Origin: Rhodanobacter sp.
GTDB taxonomy: Bacteria > Pseudomonadota > Gammaproteobacteria > Xanthomonadales > Rhodanobacteraceae
Length of the DNA stretch: 64,000 nt
Assembly: GCA_004298015.1 (NCBI GenBank)
Contig: SCSE01000090.1
Span: forward strand, 1-64,000
Direction: 5' to 3'
The stretch's first letter is position 1, and the number at the start of each line of letters is the position of its first letter. Below are positions 37,046-46,832 of this stretch, one piece after another. Under the pieces are notes generated by a model. The model did no database searches. It saw only the letters and a program-made list of their open reading frames with translations, and was not told the origin of the DNA. The position numbers were made by a program, and so were the translations under genes.

Positions 37046-38077
37046 ATGCCCACGAGTATTCGCCCCCAGCACGACCCGCGCCGTATCAGTCGCATCGCCA
37101 GCTATGTTCTGGCGGCACTCATGTTGTTGCTGGTGCTCTGGCTGCGACTGCTGCCGGTGTTGCTCGCCGGGCTGCTGGTCTACGAACTGGTGCAGACCAC
37201 CAGTCCGCTGCTGGGCCGGCGGGTTCCAGGGGACCGCGCCCGCGTACTGGTAGTCGCCCTGCTCGGGATAGTCGTGGTGGGGCTGCTGCTGCTGCTGATT
37301 CTCGGCACCATCAGCTTCTTCCGCAATGAAATCGGCAATCCGGCCGAGCTGTGGCGGGGGCAGTTGATGCCGCTGGTGGACAAGGCGCGTCAGCAACTGC
37401 CGGCGACCCTGGTGGGCTGGTTGCCGGACAGTGTCGACGAATTGCGGGTTGTGGCGATGGAGTTGACCCGCAAGCATGCGGGGAGTCTGCAATTGGCCGG
37501 CAAGGAAACTGCACGCGCCTTCGTGCACATCCTCATCGGTCTGGTGTTGGGCGCCATCGTGGCGCTCAGCCGCGCGCGCCCGGCACATCAGGTCGGCCCG
37601 CTGGCGGCGACGCTGAGCCTGCGCTGCCAGCGCCTGGCGACGGCGTTTCACAACATCGTGTTCGCGCAGATCAAGATATCCCTGATCAATACCGCGCTGA
37701 CCGCCATCCTGCTGCTCGGTGCGCTGCCGCTGGCCGGCATCCATGTGCCGCTGGCCAAAACCCTGGTGGTGATCACCTTCGTGGTTGGCCTGCTGCCGGT
37801 GATCGGCAATCTGCTGTCGAATACCGCGGTGACGATTGCCGGTTTGTCGGTGTCGTTGTGGGTAGGTGTGACCGCGCTCGGCTTCCTGATCCTGATCCAC
37901 AAGCTCGAGTATTTCCTCAATGCGCGCATCGTCGGCACCCAGATCCGTGCCCGCGCCTGGGAGCTGCTGGTCGCCATGCTGCTGATGGAGGCAGCCTTCG
38001 GCTTGCCGGGCCTGGTCGCCGCACCGATCTACTACGCCTACCTGAAAAGCGAGCTGGATGCGGAAGCGCTGATTTGA
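37046..38077 (+). CDS. AI-2E transporter family (PerM-like) membrane protein
   Basis: 343 residues from the ATG at 37046; the open frame upstream lacks family sequence. About seven to eight transmembrane helices are visible, with the polar 70-130 region between helices and the VVGLLPVIGNLLSNTAV and AFGLPGLVAAPIYYAYLK blocks of the AI-2E/PerM exporter family. Members export small molecules or act in ion antiport; the substrate here is unknown. The TonB-dependent receptor gene follows after 226 bp. Confidence 0.85.
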   Translation: MPTSIRPQHDPRRISRIASYVLAALMLLLVLWLRLLPVLLAGLLVYELVQTTSPLLGRRVPGDRARVLVVALLGIVVVGLLLLLILGTISFFRNEIGNPAELWRGQLMPLVDKARQQLPATLVGWLPDSVDELRVVAMELTRKHAGSLQLAGKETARAFVHILIGLVLGAIVALSRARPAHQVGPLAATLSLRCQRLATAFHNIVFAQIKISLINTALTAILLLGALPLAGIHVPLAKTLVVITFVVGLLPVIGNLLSNTAVTIAGLSVSLWVGVTALGFLILIHKLEYFLNARIVGTQIRARAWELLVAMLLMEAAFGLPGLVAAPIYYAYLKSELDAEALI

Positions 38078-38303
38078 TCTTGGGTTCAGGCCTTCATGCG
38101 CTTGGCTGCGGCGACCCGCCAGTGCCATCAGTACTGGGCGCCAAGTGTAAGTAAAATGTTGCGTCTTATTCCTGCGGCGTGTTAGTAATGAACACGTCAT
38201 GAATTGACATGCCTGTGACCCGCATGGCTTACGTTCAGCCGGTCCACAGGCACGCGCTAGGGGCGCAAAGACCTTGTTACGGACTCTGAGGGGAGTTGGC
38301 ACC

Positions 38304-41126
38304 ATGATCAAATCGAAAATTGCCGTCGCCGTTGTGGCGGCGCTCGCATTCAGTTACGGCAGTGCTTGGGCGCAGCCGGCGCCACAATCGGATACATCGG
38401 CTCAGAGTGGCAGTCAGAAGCCCAGCAAGACCAAGGTCAAGAAATTGCAGGCGATCATGGTGACTGGTTCGTTGATTCCGTTGACCGAGATTGAAACGGC
38501 ATCACCGGTTACCACGATCACTGCCGCCGACATCAAGGCGCGCGGCTTTACAACCGTAGCCCAGGCATTGCAGGCGACCTCGTTCGCCACCGGTTCGGTG
38601 CAGGGCCAGCAAAGTTCCGCCTCGTTCACCCAGGGTGCCGAGACGGTGAGCTTGTTCGGCCTCAACCCGGGTTATACAAAATACCTTATCAACGGTCGGC
38701 CGATGGGCGATTTCCCGGCGCTATACAACGGTAGCGACGCGTTCAACAACATTGCCGGCCTTCCCGCTGGACTGGTGGATCACATCGATATCCTGCCCGG
38801 CGGGCAATCCTCGCTGTACGGCTCGGACGCCATCGCTGGCGTGATCAACATTGTATTGAAGGATCACATCGATGCACCCACTCTCAGCGCACGCTACGGC
38901 TGGTTCAGCGAAGGGGGCGGCGCCAGTCGCCGTATTTCTGGTGCTGATAGCTGGCAATGGGGAAAACTCAACGTACTGGCAGGCGTACAGGTCGACAGCG
39001 TCGAGCCCATCTGGGGCTTCGATCGCGCGCTGACCGCGCAACGCAATCCCCATGGTCGAACGACCACTTATCCTTCATACGATATCGTCGAATACAGCGT
39101 GCTCAACAGCAACCTGTATCTGCAGGATCCTTCTCAGTGCGCCAATGCGAGCTCGTTGTTCCGGGGTACCGAGAAATTGGCCTCGCGGCCGGGCCGGGGT
39201 GACTACTGCGGCTCGTTGTATCAGCCGGGCTATAAAACCGTCACCAATCGCAAACGCACGGTCAACGCGTATGCACGTGCGACTTACGACTGGTCCTCGA
39301 ATCTGCAGTTGTACGGCGACCTACTCTACAAGTACGCCGATACCCGCTACACGGCGGGTTCGAACTACACATGGTGGGGCACCAGCGTCAACTATGGGGC
39401 CTTTTGGGATCCCAACGTCAATGGCGGTCAAGGTGATCTGGTCGAGTTCCAGAAGGTCTTTGCGCCAGAAGAGGTGGGGCAGTTCAGCCATATCGAAAGC
39501 AAGCAGTTCGACAATGCATTGTCGTTCACGGTGGGTGGCAACGGTACGTTCGGCAACTCGGACTGGAACTATGACCTGGGTCTAACCCATGGCGAAGAAC
39601 ACCTGACAAACCGTAACTTTGTTCGTTTCAATACGCCGATTGAAGCGTATTTTGCCAATATTCTCGGGCCCCAGTTGGGTGTGGACCCCAACTACAATTA
39701 CTACCCGGTGTTTTCCCCGGATTACACCAAGATGTTCTCGCCGATATCGCCCCAGGACTTCAGCAGTTTCACCGGTTATGCGACTACACGTTCGAAGACC
39801 TGGAACAACATGCTGCGTGCGCAGCTGACTGATGCCTCCCTGTTCAACCTTCCGGGCGGCGATGCCGGTATTGCCGTGGTTGCCGAAGGGGGAAATTCAG
39901 GTTGGGATTATTCTCCGGATCCGCGTCTTCTGAATGGCGGAATCTGGGGCCAGACCGATGTGCAGGGGGCAGGCCACCGGAGCCGATACGCGCTCACCTC
40001 GGAACTGCGCTTGCCGGTGCTCAGCCAGTTGACCTTCGATCTTTCAGCGCGTCACGACGGTTACAAGGTAGCGGGAAACTCCCTCGGCAAGACGACTTAT
40101 ATGGCAGGCGTAGAGTACCGGCCAACCAAGACGGTACTGTTTCGCGGCCGTTACGGTACCGCTTTCAAGGTCCCAACCCTGCCGGACGAATTTCAGGGTC
40201 TTAGTGGCTACTACACACGTGTGGTCGATTACTACAATTGTGCGCAACTGGGCTATGACCCATCGCAGGTGGGTAACTGTCCCGCACGCTATTCCAATCA
40301 TCAGACCTTCGGCCAGCAATCGGGCAACACCAAATTGCAGCCGATCAACGCCAAGGTCTGGTCATATGGCGTGGTGTGGGCGCCGACCGGCAATCTCAAT
40401 TTCACGGTCGATTACTTCCACACCAGCATCGACAATGAAGTCCGGCAGCAGAGCCCCAACGGGTTGACTTTGACCGAGTATGCCTGCCGTACCGGAATCA
40501 TCGATATCAACAGCCCGACCTGTACGATCGCGCTGTCGCAAATCACCCGTAACGCGTCGGGCAACATCAGTTACATCTTCACACCCAAGGTCAATGTATC
40601 CAACGAGTTGACCAACAACCTGATCGCTTCAGCGAGCTGGCGCAAGGACATCGGCAGCTGGGGCTTGCTGATATTGCAGGGCTCGTATGCCGATTCGATC
40701 AAGCATACGCAACAGGCGTATCCCAGCGATCCGAATATCAACCTGCTCACGTCACCGTTCTTCAGTACCGATTTCAAGACCAAGGCCAATGCGACCGTCA
40801 CCTGGATCAAGGGCGACTGGAGTTCGACCGTCTATGTGAACCGGTACGGCAAATCGCCCAACTACCTGTCCACGGTATACAACGGTTATGCCCGTTCGGG
40901 AACCGGCTCGTTGCCACCGTGGTTCCAGTACAACGCCAGTGTGCGCTATCAGGCAACTCCCGCACTGGAGGTGTCATTCATGGTCAACAACGTCTTTAAC
41001 AAGATGCCGCCATTCGATCCGACTTACTCGGGTACGACGGGGACTCCCTACAACGTCAATAACTACAATGTGTTCGGGCGCTCGTTTTACATAGAGGCCA
41101 CCTACAAGTTTGACAAGAAAGGCTGA
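38304..41126 (+). CDS. TonB-dependent outer-membrane receptor
   Basis: 940 residues from the ATG at 38304, with GGGGAG eight bases upstream; an earlier TTG start is less likely. A signal peptide (1-24) is followed by a TonB-box-like stretch near residue 50 (LQAIMVTGS), a plug domain (about 55-190, with INGRPMG and GGQSSLYGSDAIAGVINIV) and a 22-strand barrel. The end, FYIEATYKF plus DKKG, carries the aromatic insertion signal. The loops are rich in Tyr and Asn and hold paired cysteines. It imports a bulky nutrient or peptide using TonB energy. A clear terminator follows, then a TPR-sulfotransferase gene. Confidence 0.93.
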   Translation: MIKSKIAVAVVAALAFSYGSAWAQPAPQSDTSAQSGSQKPSKTKVKKLQAIMVTGSLIPLTEIETASPVTTITAADIKARGFTTVAQALQATSFATGSVQGQQSSASFTQGAETVSLFGLNPGYTKYLINGRPMGDFPALYNGSDAFNNIAGLPAGLVDHIDILPGGQSSLYGSDAIAGVINIVLKDHIDAPTLSARYGWFSEGGGASRRISGADSWQWGKLNVLAGVQVDSVEPIWGFDRALTAQRNPHGRTTTYPSYDIVEYSVLNSNLYLQDPSQCANASSLFRGTEKLASRPGRGDYCGSLYQPGYKTVTNRKRTVNAYARATYDWSSNLQLYGDLLYKYADTRYTAGSNYTWWGTSVNYGAFWDPNVNGGQGDLVEFQKVFAPEEVGQFSHIESKQFDNALSFTVGGNGTFGNSDWNYDLGLTHGEEHLTNRNFVRFNTPIEAYFANILGPQLGVDPNYNYYPVFSPDYTKMFSPISPQDFSSFTGYATTRSKTWNNMLRAQLTDASLFNLPGGDAGIAVVAEGGNSGWDYSPDPRLLNGGIWGQTDVQGAGHRSRYALTSELRLPVLSQLTFDLSARHDGYKVAGNSLGKTTYMAGVEYRPTKTVLFRGRYGTAFKVPTLPDEFQGLSGYYTRVVDYYNCAQLGYDPSQVGNCPARYSNHQTFGQQSGNTKLQPINAKVWSYGVVWAPTGNLNFTVDYFHTSIDNEVRQQSPNGLTLTEYACRTGIIDINSPTCTIALSQITRNASGNISYIFTPKVNVSNELTNNLIASASWRKDIGSWGLLILQGSYADSIKHTQQAYPSDPNINLLTSPFFSTDFKTKANATVTWIKGDWSSTVYVNRYGKSPNYLSTVYNGYARSGTGSLPPWFQYNASVRYQATPALEVSFMVNNVFNKMPPFDPTYSGTTGTPYNVNNYNVFGRSFYIEATYKFDKKG

Positions 41127-41148
41127 GTCGACGGTGCGTTCCATTTCG

Positions 41149-41178
41149 AAAGGCCTCACCATCCGGTGAGGCCTTTTT
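41149..41178 (+). terminator. Intrinsic terminator of the TonB receptor gene
   Basis: AAAGGCCTCACC (41149-41160) pairs with GGTGAGGCCTTT around a four-base loop and runs into a T5 tract. It lies 22 bases after the receptor stop. Confidence 0.9.
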
Positions 41179-41297
41179 CGTCGCCGGGATGCATCATGCA
41201 GGCTGCGCTACAGCCTTGCGCAATTCACCGACAAGGATGATCAGGGTATGGCCGCATCCGGACGAGGCATTTCATCGGTTAGAAGGGTGCTCTTTCA

Positions 41298-42878
41298 ATG
41301 AGCTTTCAAGACGAGCTGCAGAACCAAGTCGTCGAATTCTTCAATCGACGTGACTGGCCCCGTGCCGCGGCCCTGGCGGAACGCCTTTTGCAGCAGCAGC
41401 CCGGACATGCGGGCGCGCACTACATCGCAGGGGTGGCGCAACTCGAACTGAAACGCATGCCCAAGGCATTGGCGCACCTTCATCTGGCCGCGCAATACGC
41501 ACCTGGCCGCGCGGATTTCCATGCCACCTATGCCAAGGCACTGGCGATGGGTCGGCTTTCCGGTCACGCACTGGCGGCGGCGGATCGTGCACTGGCCCTT
41601 GCGCCAAGTGACGCGCAGACGCTGGACATGCTGGGCGTGGCATTTACGCTCAACAATGCACATGCACGAGCGGCCGAGGTTTTCCGTCGAGCGGTAGAGG
41701 CTGACCCCGGTGATGCCCACGGGCACTACAATCTTGCTACGTCGCTGATGTTCACCGGCGACCTCGATGCTGCCGAGCGCGAGCTTGAGGCTTGTGTGTC
41801 GATCCAGCCCACCTTCTGGAAGGCGCACGCGACCATCTCGCAGTTGCGTCGGCAAACGCGGCAGAAAAATCACCTCGAGCGACTGCAGGCTCTGCTCGAT
41901 GCACATCCCGACGTCGGTGCGGCCCGCGAACTGCTGAGCATGGCGCTGGCCAAGGAATATGAAGACCTGAACGAGCATGCCAGGGCTTTTGAGTATCTTG
42001 CGCGTGGCAAGATGCTGATCAAGGCGCGGCAAAATTACTCGTTGGCGAAGGATGAGGCCTTGTTTGCGTCGTTGATGGAGGTTGCACCCGCCGCAGCCTC
42101 CGAAAGTCCGGGATGTCCCTCCGAGGCGCCGATCTTCGTGATCGGTATGCCGCGCTCGGGTACTACCCTGGTGGAGCGGATTCTTTCCAGCCATCCCGAG
42201 GTGCATTCAGCCGGCGAGCTGCAGCAGTTCGGCATGGCGCTGAAGCGCATCTCGGGCAGCCAGACACCGGTGACCCTGGATACCGAAACAATCAACAGAC
42301 TGGGCCGCGCCGATTGGCGCGCGTTGGGGGAAACCTACCTGGCCAGCACACGCCCGATGGCTGGCAGCACGGCACGTTTCATCGACAAGCTGCCGCACAA
42401 TTTCCTCTATGCAGGATTCATCGCGAACGCGCTGCCGAAGGCGAAGATCATCTGCGTGCGCCGCCACCCGATGGATACGTGCCTGAGCAATTTTCGCCAG
42501 ATTTTCGCCGAGAATTCGCCCTTCCACGGTTACGCGAATGATCTGCTTGACGCCGGTCACTACTACATCCTCTTCGACCGCCTGATGGCACATTGGCAGC
42601 AAGCCTTTCCCGGCCGCATCCTGGAGGTGGGGTACGAGGCGTTGGTGAACGATCAGGCGGTAGGCACGCGACGCATGCTGGAATATTGCCAACTGCCCTG
42701 GGACGATGCCTGCCTGGATTTCGAGCACAACCTTTCACCGGTAGCCACCGCCAGCGCCGTGCAGGTACGTTCACCGATCTATCGCAGCGCGCTCAATCGC
42801 TGGAAAGGCTACGAAACCCAGTTGCAGGACTTGGCCGGGCTACTCAGGTCTGCAGGCATCGAGATCGAGCCGTCGTAG
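41298..42878 (+). CDS. TPR-sulfotransferase fusion protein, copy 1
   Basis: 526 residues. The N-terminal ~240 residues are TPR helices. The C-terminal ~260 form a PAPS-dependent sulfotransferase with the 5'-phosphosulfate loop GMPRSGTT at 283-290. A conserved basic/His region (RFIDKLPHNFLYAGFI, then IICVRRHPMDTCLSNF) supplies the catalytic and 3'-phosphate contacts. It should move sulfate from PAPS to a hydroxyl of a protein, peptide or glycan held by the TPRs. No signal peptide is seen, so it acts in the cytoplasm. It lies 172 bp after the receptor gene. Confidence 0.9.
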   Translation: MSFQDELQNQVVEFFNRRDWPRAAALAERLLQQQPGHAGAHYIAGVAQLELKRMPKALAHLHLAAQYAPGRADFHATYAKALAMGRLSGHALAAADRALALAPSDAQTLDMLGVAFTLNNAHARAAEVFRRAVEADPGDAHGHYNLATSLMFTGDLDAAERELEACVSIQPTFWKAHATISQLRRQTRQKNHLERLQALLDAHPDVGAARELLSMALAKEYEDLNEHARAFEYLARGKMLIKARQNYSLAKDEALFASLMEVAPAAASESPGCPSEAPIFVIGMPRSGTTLVERILSSHPEVHSAGELQQFGMALKRISGSQTPVTLDTETINRLGRADWRALGETYLASTRPMAGSTARFIDKLPHNFLYAGFIANALPKAKIICVRRHPMDTCLSNFRQIFAENSPFHGYANDLLDAGHYYILFDRLMAHWQQAFPGRILEVGYEALVNDQAVGTRRMLEYCQLPWDDACLDFEHNLSPVATASAVQVRSPIYRSALNRWKGYETQLQDLAGLLRSAGIEIEPS

Positions 42879-42989
42879 GCGTGATCGCGCTGCGTTTGCG
42901 TCTTTCCCACCATCGATTGGAATCGATCGGCTGCGGGCCGTGCGACGTATGCTCAAGTCTGGTTCGCATCGATATGCCGACAGTGAGGC

Positions 42990-44600
42990 TCATGAGGCAA
43001 CCGCAATGCCGGATCGGGTCAGCAGCGCCTGTAGTTCGCGCAGCTGCGGCTCGTAGCGCTTCCAGCGTTTGATCGCCGATTGGTAGATCGGGGTGCGGAC
43101 CTGCCAAGCGCTGGGCGTGTTGACCGGCGTCGGGTTGTGCTCGAAATCCAGGCAGGCATCGTCCCAGGGCAGTTCGCAGAAATCCAGCAATTGCCGCGAA
43201 CCCGCTTCCTGTGATGTCACCAGTGTCTCGTACCGTACCTCCAGGATGCGACCGGGGAAGGCCCGCTGCCAATGCGCCATCAGGCGGTCGAACAGCACGT
43301 AGTACCTGCCCGTATCGAGCAGGTCGAAGGAATAGTCGTAATAAGGCGACTCCTGCTCGAAGAGGTGGCGAAAATTGCCGAGGCAGGTGTCCATCGGATC
43401 ACGCCGGAGACAGATGATCTTCGCCTTCGGCAGCGCTTTGACGATGAATCCTGCATAGAGGAAATTGTGCGGCAGCTTGTCGATGAAGCGTGCCGTGTGT
43501 CCGGTGGATGGTCGCGTGCTGGAGAGATAAGCGGCGCCGAGCTGGCTCCAGTCGATGTCGCGGGTATGGGTGGCGATTTCGGGGTCGAAGAGCAAGGGCA
43601 GCCTGCTTCCCGAGGCGTGTTGAAGTGTTACCGGGAAGTCCTGCAGTTCTCCGGCGGGGTGAACCTCGGGATGGCTGGACAGAATCCGCTCCAGCAACGT
43701 GGTGCCAGTGCGTGGCATGCCGATCACGAAGATCGGCTCCGTAGTGGGGTCGCCTTGGGTTATCGCGGTTCCCGCTGCGGGAAAAGTACGGATCAGCGCC
43801 TCGAACATGGCTTCATCGCGCTTCATCGAGTCGGGATCCATCGAAGCGCGACTCATGGTCTGGCGACGTGCGCTGCGACCCGCCGACTTTCCGTGCACGA
43901 AGTGCTCGAAGGCCCTCGGATAGTCGGCGGTATCTTCATATTCCCTGGCCAGCGCCATGTTCAGATAGATTTGTGCGGCAAGATTGCCGGCATATCGCGG
44001 CAACAGTGAGCGCAGCCGTTGAAGATGGTTGTTCGCCGGCGTCTGCCGACGCAGTTGCGCCAGGCTCAGGTGCGCTGTCCAATAGCGATGATCAAGTCCG
44101 ATACAGGTTTCCAGCTCTCGTTCGGCGGCGGGCGCGTCACCCATGGCAATCAGCGAGTAGGCCAGGTTGAAACGGTAAGGGGCATGCTTGGGCATGAGTG
44201 CTACCGCACGGCGGAAAGCGGCTGTCGCCGGCTCGTGCGCGTTGACCTGCGTGTAGACCACGCCCAGCGTATCCAGGCTGAAGGGGTCATCGCACGGGAG
44301 GGTCAGCGCCCGATCGGCGACGAGCCGCGCTTCGCGCATCTGCCGGACGAGGGTCAGCACCTTGGCGTATTGCACGGCGAAGTCGGCGCGATGGGGGTCG
44401 AGCCGGGTAGCTTCGCGCAGGCAATCCAGCGCCGATGGCAAGTGCTGCATTTCCAGGTGCGCCACGCCGGCAAGAAAATGCACCGCCGCATCATGCGGCG
44501 TCAATGGCAACAGTTGCGCGGCCAGTTGTTGCACGCGCGGCCACGCGTGCTGATTGAACGCGGCGACAAGCCGGGCATAGATATCGGACGGATCAGTCAT
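42990..44600 (-). CDS. TPR-sulfotransferase fusion protein, copy 2
   Basis: 536 residues, same architecture as the gene at 41298: TPRs (about 1-250) and a sulfotransferase domain with GMPRTGTT at 294-301 and ICLRRDPMDTCLGNF. The two share long identical stretches (RFIDKLPHNFLYAGFI, RLMAHWQ, LPWDDACLDFEHN), so they are paralogues. They point at each other with 111 bp between the stops. The N-terminal TPRs differ more than the catalytic part, which suggests that the two copies read different targets. Confidence 0.9.
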   Translation of the reverse strand: MTDPSDIYARLVAAFNQHAWPRVQQLAAQLLPLTPHDAAVHFLAGVAHLEMQHLPSALDCLREATRLDPHRADFAVQYAKVLTLVRQMREARLVADRALTLPCDDPFSLDTLGVVYTQVNAHEPATAAFRRAVALMPKHAPYRFNLAYSLIAMGDAPAAERELETCIGLDHRYWTAHLSLAQLRRQTPANNHLQRLRSLLPRYAGNLAAQIYLNMALAREYEDTADYPRAFEHFVHGKSAGRSARRQTMSRASMDPDSMKRDEAMFEALIRTFPAAGTAITQGDPTTEPIFVIGMPRTGTTLLERILSSHPEVHPAGELQDFPVTLQHASGSRLPLLFDPEIATHTRDIDWSQLGAAYLSSTRPSTGHTARFIDKLPHNFLYAGFIVKALPKAKIICLRRDPMDTCLGNFRHLFEQESPYYDYSFDLLDTGRYYVLFDRLMAHWQRAFPGRILEVRYETLVTSQEAGSRQLLDFCELPWDDACLDFEHNPTPVNTPSAWQVRTPIYQSAIKRWKRYEPQLRELQALLTRSGIAVAS

Positions 44601-44679
44601 GGGTGCTTCCTGGCGTGGGAAAGCGAAGGCGGTTGACTACTATTCTCGAGGGAAGAATCGGGTACCCCAAGTCGCAAAT

Positions 44680-46662
44680 TCACCCCCCGGCCAGCATCGC
44701 GGCGATCTTCGCCATGTGTGATTCGGCGGTCTCGCGCACGGCCTCCTTGTCCGCCTCCGGATCCTTGCCTTGCCAGTGCAGGTCGGCTTGCGGCAGTTCA
44801 TGCAGGAAGCGACTGGGCTGGTTGCGATGGATTTCGCCGTAGCGTTTAGTCCTTGCCGACCACGACAAGGTCAGCAGCTCCTTGGCACGGGTGATGCCGA
44901 CGTACATCAGCCGGCGCTCCTCATCGATGCGGCCTTCGTCGATCGCGCCGTCATGGGGCAGGGTGCCGTCCTCGCAGCCGACGATGAAGACGAAACGGAA
45001 CTCCAGCCCCTTGGCCGCATGCAGGGTCATCAGGCGCACCGCGTTGCCGGGTTCGTCGCGGTCGGCATGGCTGAGCAGGGCCAGCTGCGAGGCGAGGTCG
45101 CCGGCGCTGTTGCCGCCTTTTTGCATCGCCCGGAACCAGTCCGCCAGCTCGCGCAGGTTGCCCAGCTTGCGTTCGCGCACGCTGGCATCGGGCGTACCGG
45201 CGGCGATCTGGGCGGCATAGCCGGTGCGCGCGAGGATCGTCTCCACCAGCTCGGCCGCGCCCTGGTGCAGCGAGGCACTGCGCAGTTCATCGAGCAGGTT
45301 CGCGAACGAAGCCAACGCTGCCGCCGGCCGTGGGGTGAGCTGGCGCAGCACGCTGTCACTGCGCACCGCATCGAGCAGGGAGCCGTGTCGTGACTGCGCG
45401 ATCTGGCCCAGCTTCTCCAGCGTAGTGGCACCGATCTCGCGCTTCGGCACGTTGACCACGCGCAGAAAGGCCGCGTCGTCGCTGGGATTGGTCAGCAGGC
45501 GCAGATAGCACAGCAGGTCCTTCACCTCGGCGCGGTCGAGGAAGCTCAGTGCGCCGGTCAGGTGATAGGGAATCCGTGCCAGCCGCAGCGCTTTCTCCAG
45601 CGGTCGGGCCTGGAAGTTGCCGCGGTACAGGATCGCCATGTCGTGCCAGCGTGCCTTGTGCTTCTCGGCCAGGGTGGTGGCGATGGCGGCGATGTGCTCG
45701 GCCTCGTGCTCGGCTTCCTTGCATTCCAGTACGCGGATCGGTGCGCCTTCGGGGAGTTCGCTCCAGAGCTTTTTTTCGTGCAGGTGCGGGTTGTTGCCGA
45801 TCAGCTGGTTGGCGGCGCGCAGGATGCGCTTGCCGCAGCGGTAGTTCTGTTCCAGCTTGATCACCCGCAGGCTGGGCCAGTCACGACCGAGCTGGTCAAT
45901 ATTCTCCGGATTGGCGCCACGCCAGGCGTAGATCGACTGGTCGTCGTCACCGACGCAGGTGATGCCGCCACGGTCGCCGGCCAGCACCTTGAGCAGCCGG
46001 TACTGGGCGTCGTTGATGTCCTGGTATTCGTCCACCAGCAGGTAGCGGAAGCGTTCATGCCACACCGCGCGGCACTCGGCCTCGGCCTCCAGGATACGCA
46101 GTGGCAGCCGGATCAGGTCGTCGAAGTCGACCGCATTGAACGCCGCCAGGCGCTGCTGGTACATCTCGTAGATGGTCGCTGCCTCCAGTTCACGTGGACT
46201 GCGTGCGGCGGCCAGCGCTTCCTGTGGCGACAGGCCGGCGTTCTTGGCACGGCTGAGCAGGTTGCGCAGCCCGAACAGTACGTCGTTCTTGGCGCCCTTG
46301 GGCGCCAACTCCTTGACGATGCCGCCGCTGTCGTCCGCATCCAGCACGGAGAAACCGCGACGCAGGCCGGCACGCGCATGTTCGAGCTGCAGGAACTTCA
46401 GACCCAGCGCGTGAAAGGTGGACACGGTGACGGCTTGAGCGTCCTCGTTGCTGATCAGCTTGCCAACCCGCTCGCGCATCTCACGCGCGGCCTTGTTGGT
46501 GAAGGTGATCGCGGCGATCCTCGACGCCGCCAGGCGCTTGCGCGCGATCAGGTAGGCGATCTTCTCGGTGATCACCGAGGTCTTGCCGGAGCCGGCGCCA
46601 GCGAGCACCAGCAAGGGGCTGTCGCAGTGTTCGACGGCGGCCAGTTGTTGCGGATTGAGCAT
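44680..46662 (-). CDS. rep: ATP-dependent DNA helicase Rep
   Basis: 660 residues from the ATG at 46662 (E. coli Rep has 673). UvrD/Rep superfamily I helicase: Walker A GAGSGKT at 22-28, Walker B LLVDEYQDIN, and the C-terminal VNVPKREIG and LMTLHAAKGLEF motifs. The start MLNPQQLAAVEH is the usual Rep start; the longer open frame upstream is not conserved sequence. It moves 3'-5' on ssDNA and helps replication forks pass bound proteins. It is divergent from tdk. Confidence 0.95.
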   Translation of the reverse strand: MLNPQQLAAVEHCDSPLLVLAGAGSGKTSVITEKIAYLIARKRLAASRIAAITFTNKAAREMRERVGKLISNEDAQAVTVSTFHALGLKFLQLEHARAGLRRGFSVLDADDSGGIVKELAPKGAKNDVLFGLRNLLSRAKNAGLSPQEALAAARSPRELEAATIYEMYQQRLAAFNAVDFDDLIRLPLRILEAEAECRAVWHERFRYLLVDEYQDINDAQYRLLKVLAGDRGGITCVGDDDQSIYAWRGANPENIDQLGRDWPSLRVIKLEQNYRCGKRILRAANQLIGNNPHLHEKKLWSELPEGAPIRVLECKEAEHEAEHIAAIATTLAEKHKARWHDMAILYRGNFQARPLEKALRLARIPYHLTGALSFLDRAEVKDLLCYLRLLTNPSDDAAFLRVVNVPKREIGATTLEKLGQIAQSRHGSLLDAVRSDSVLRQLTPRPAAALASFANLLDELRSASLHQGAAELVETILARTGYAAQIAAGTPDASVRERKLGNLRELADWFRAMQKGGNSAGDLASQLALLSHADRDEPGNAVRLMTLHAAKGLEFRFVFIVGCEDGTLPHDGAIDEGRIDEERRLMYVGITRAKELLTLSWSARTKRYGEIHRNQPSRFLHELPQADLHWQGKDPEADKEAVRETAESHMAKIAAMLAGG

Positions 46663-46832
46663 GAGGTCAGGGCGGTCTGCGACGCGATCAACGATGGTAA
46701 CAGGGCCGATTGCCGGATAGCGCCGTCCGCAGAGCGTCCCAGGCCGGAAATCGCCCGGGACCGTGAGGGGAGGTCGCCGGCTATCCCGGACCGCTCGCGC
46801 TACCATGTGCGGGATTTTCCAGGCGCACCGTT

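Noticed and set aside
38204-38232. TTGACA (38204-38209) as the TonB receptor promoter
   Set aside because: The -35 is perfect, but at 17 bp the -10 reads GCTTAC, a poor match, so the call was not supported.
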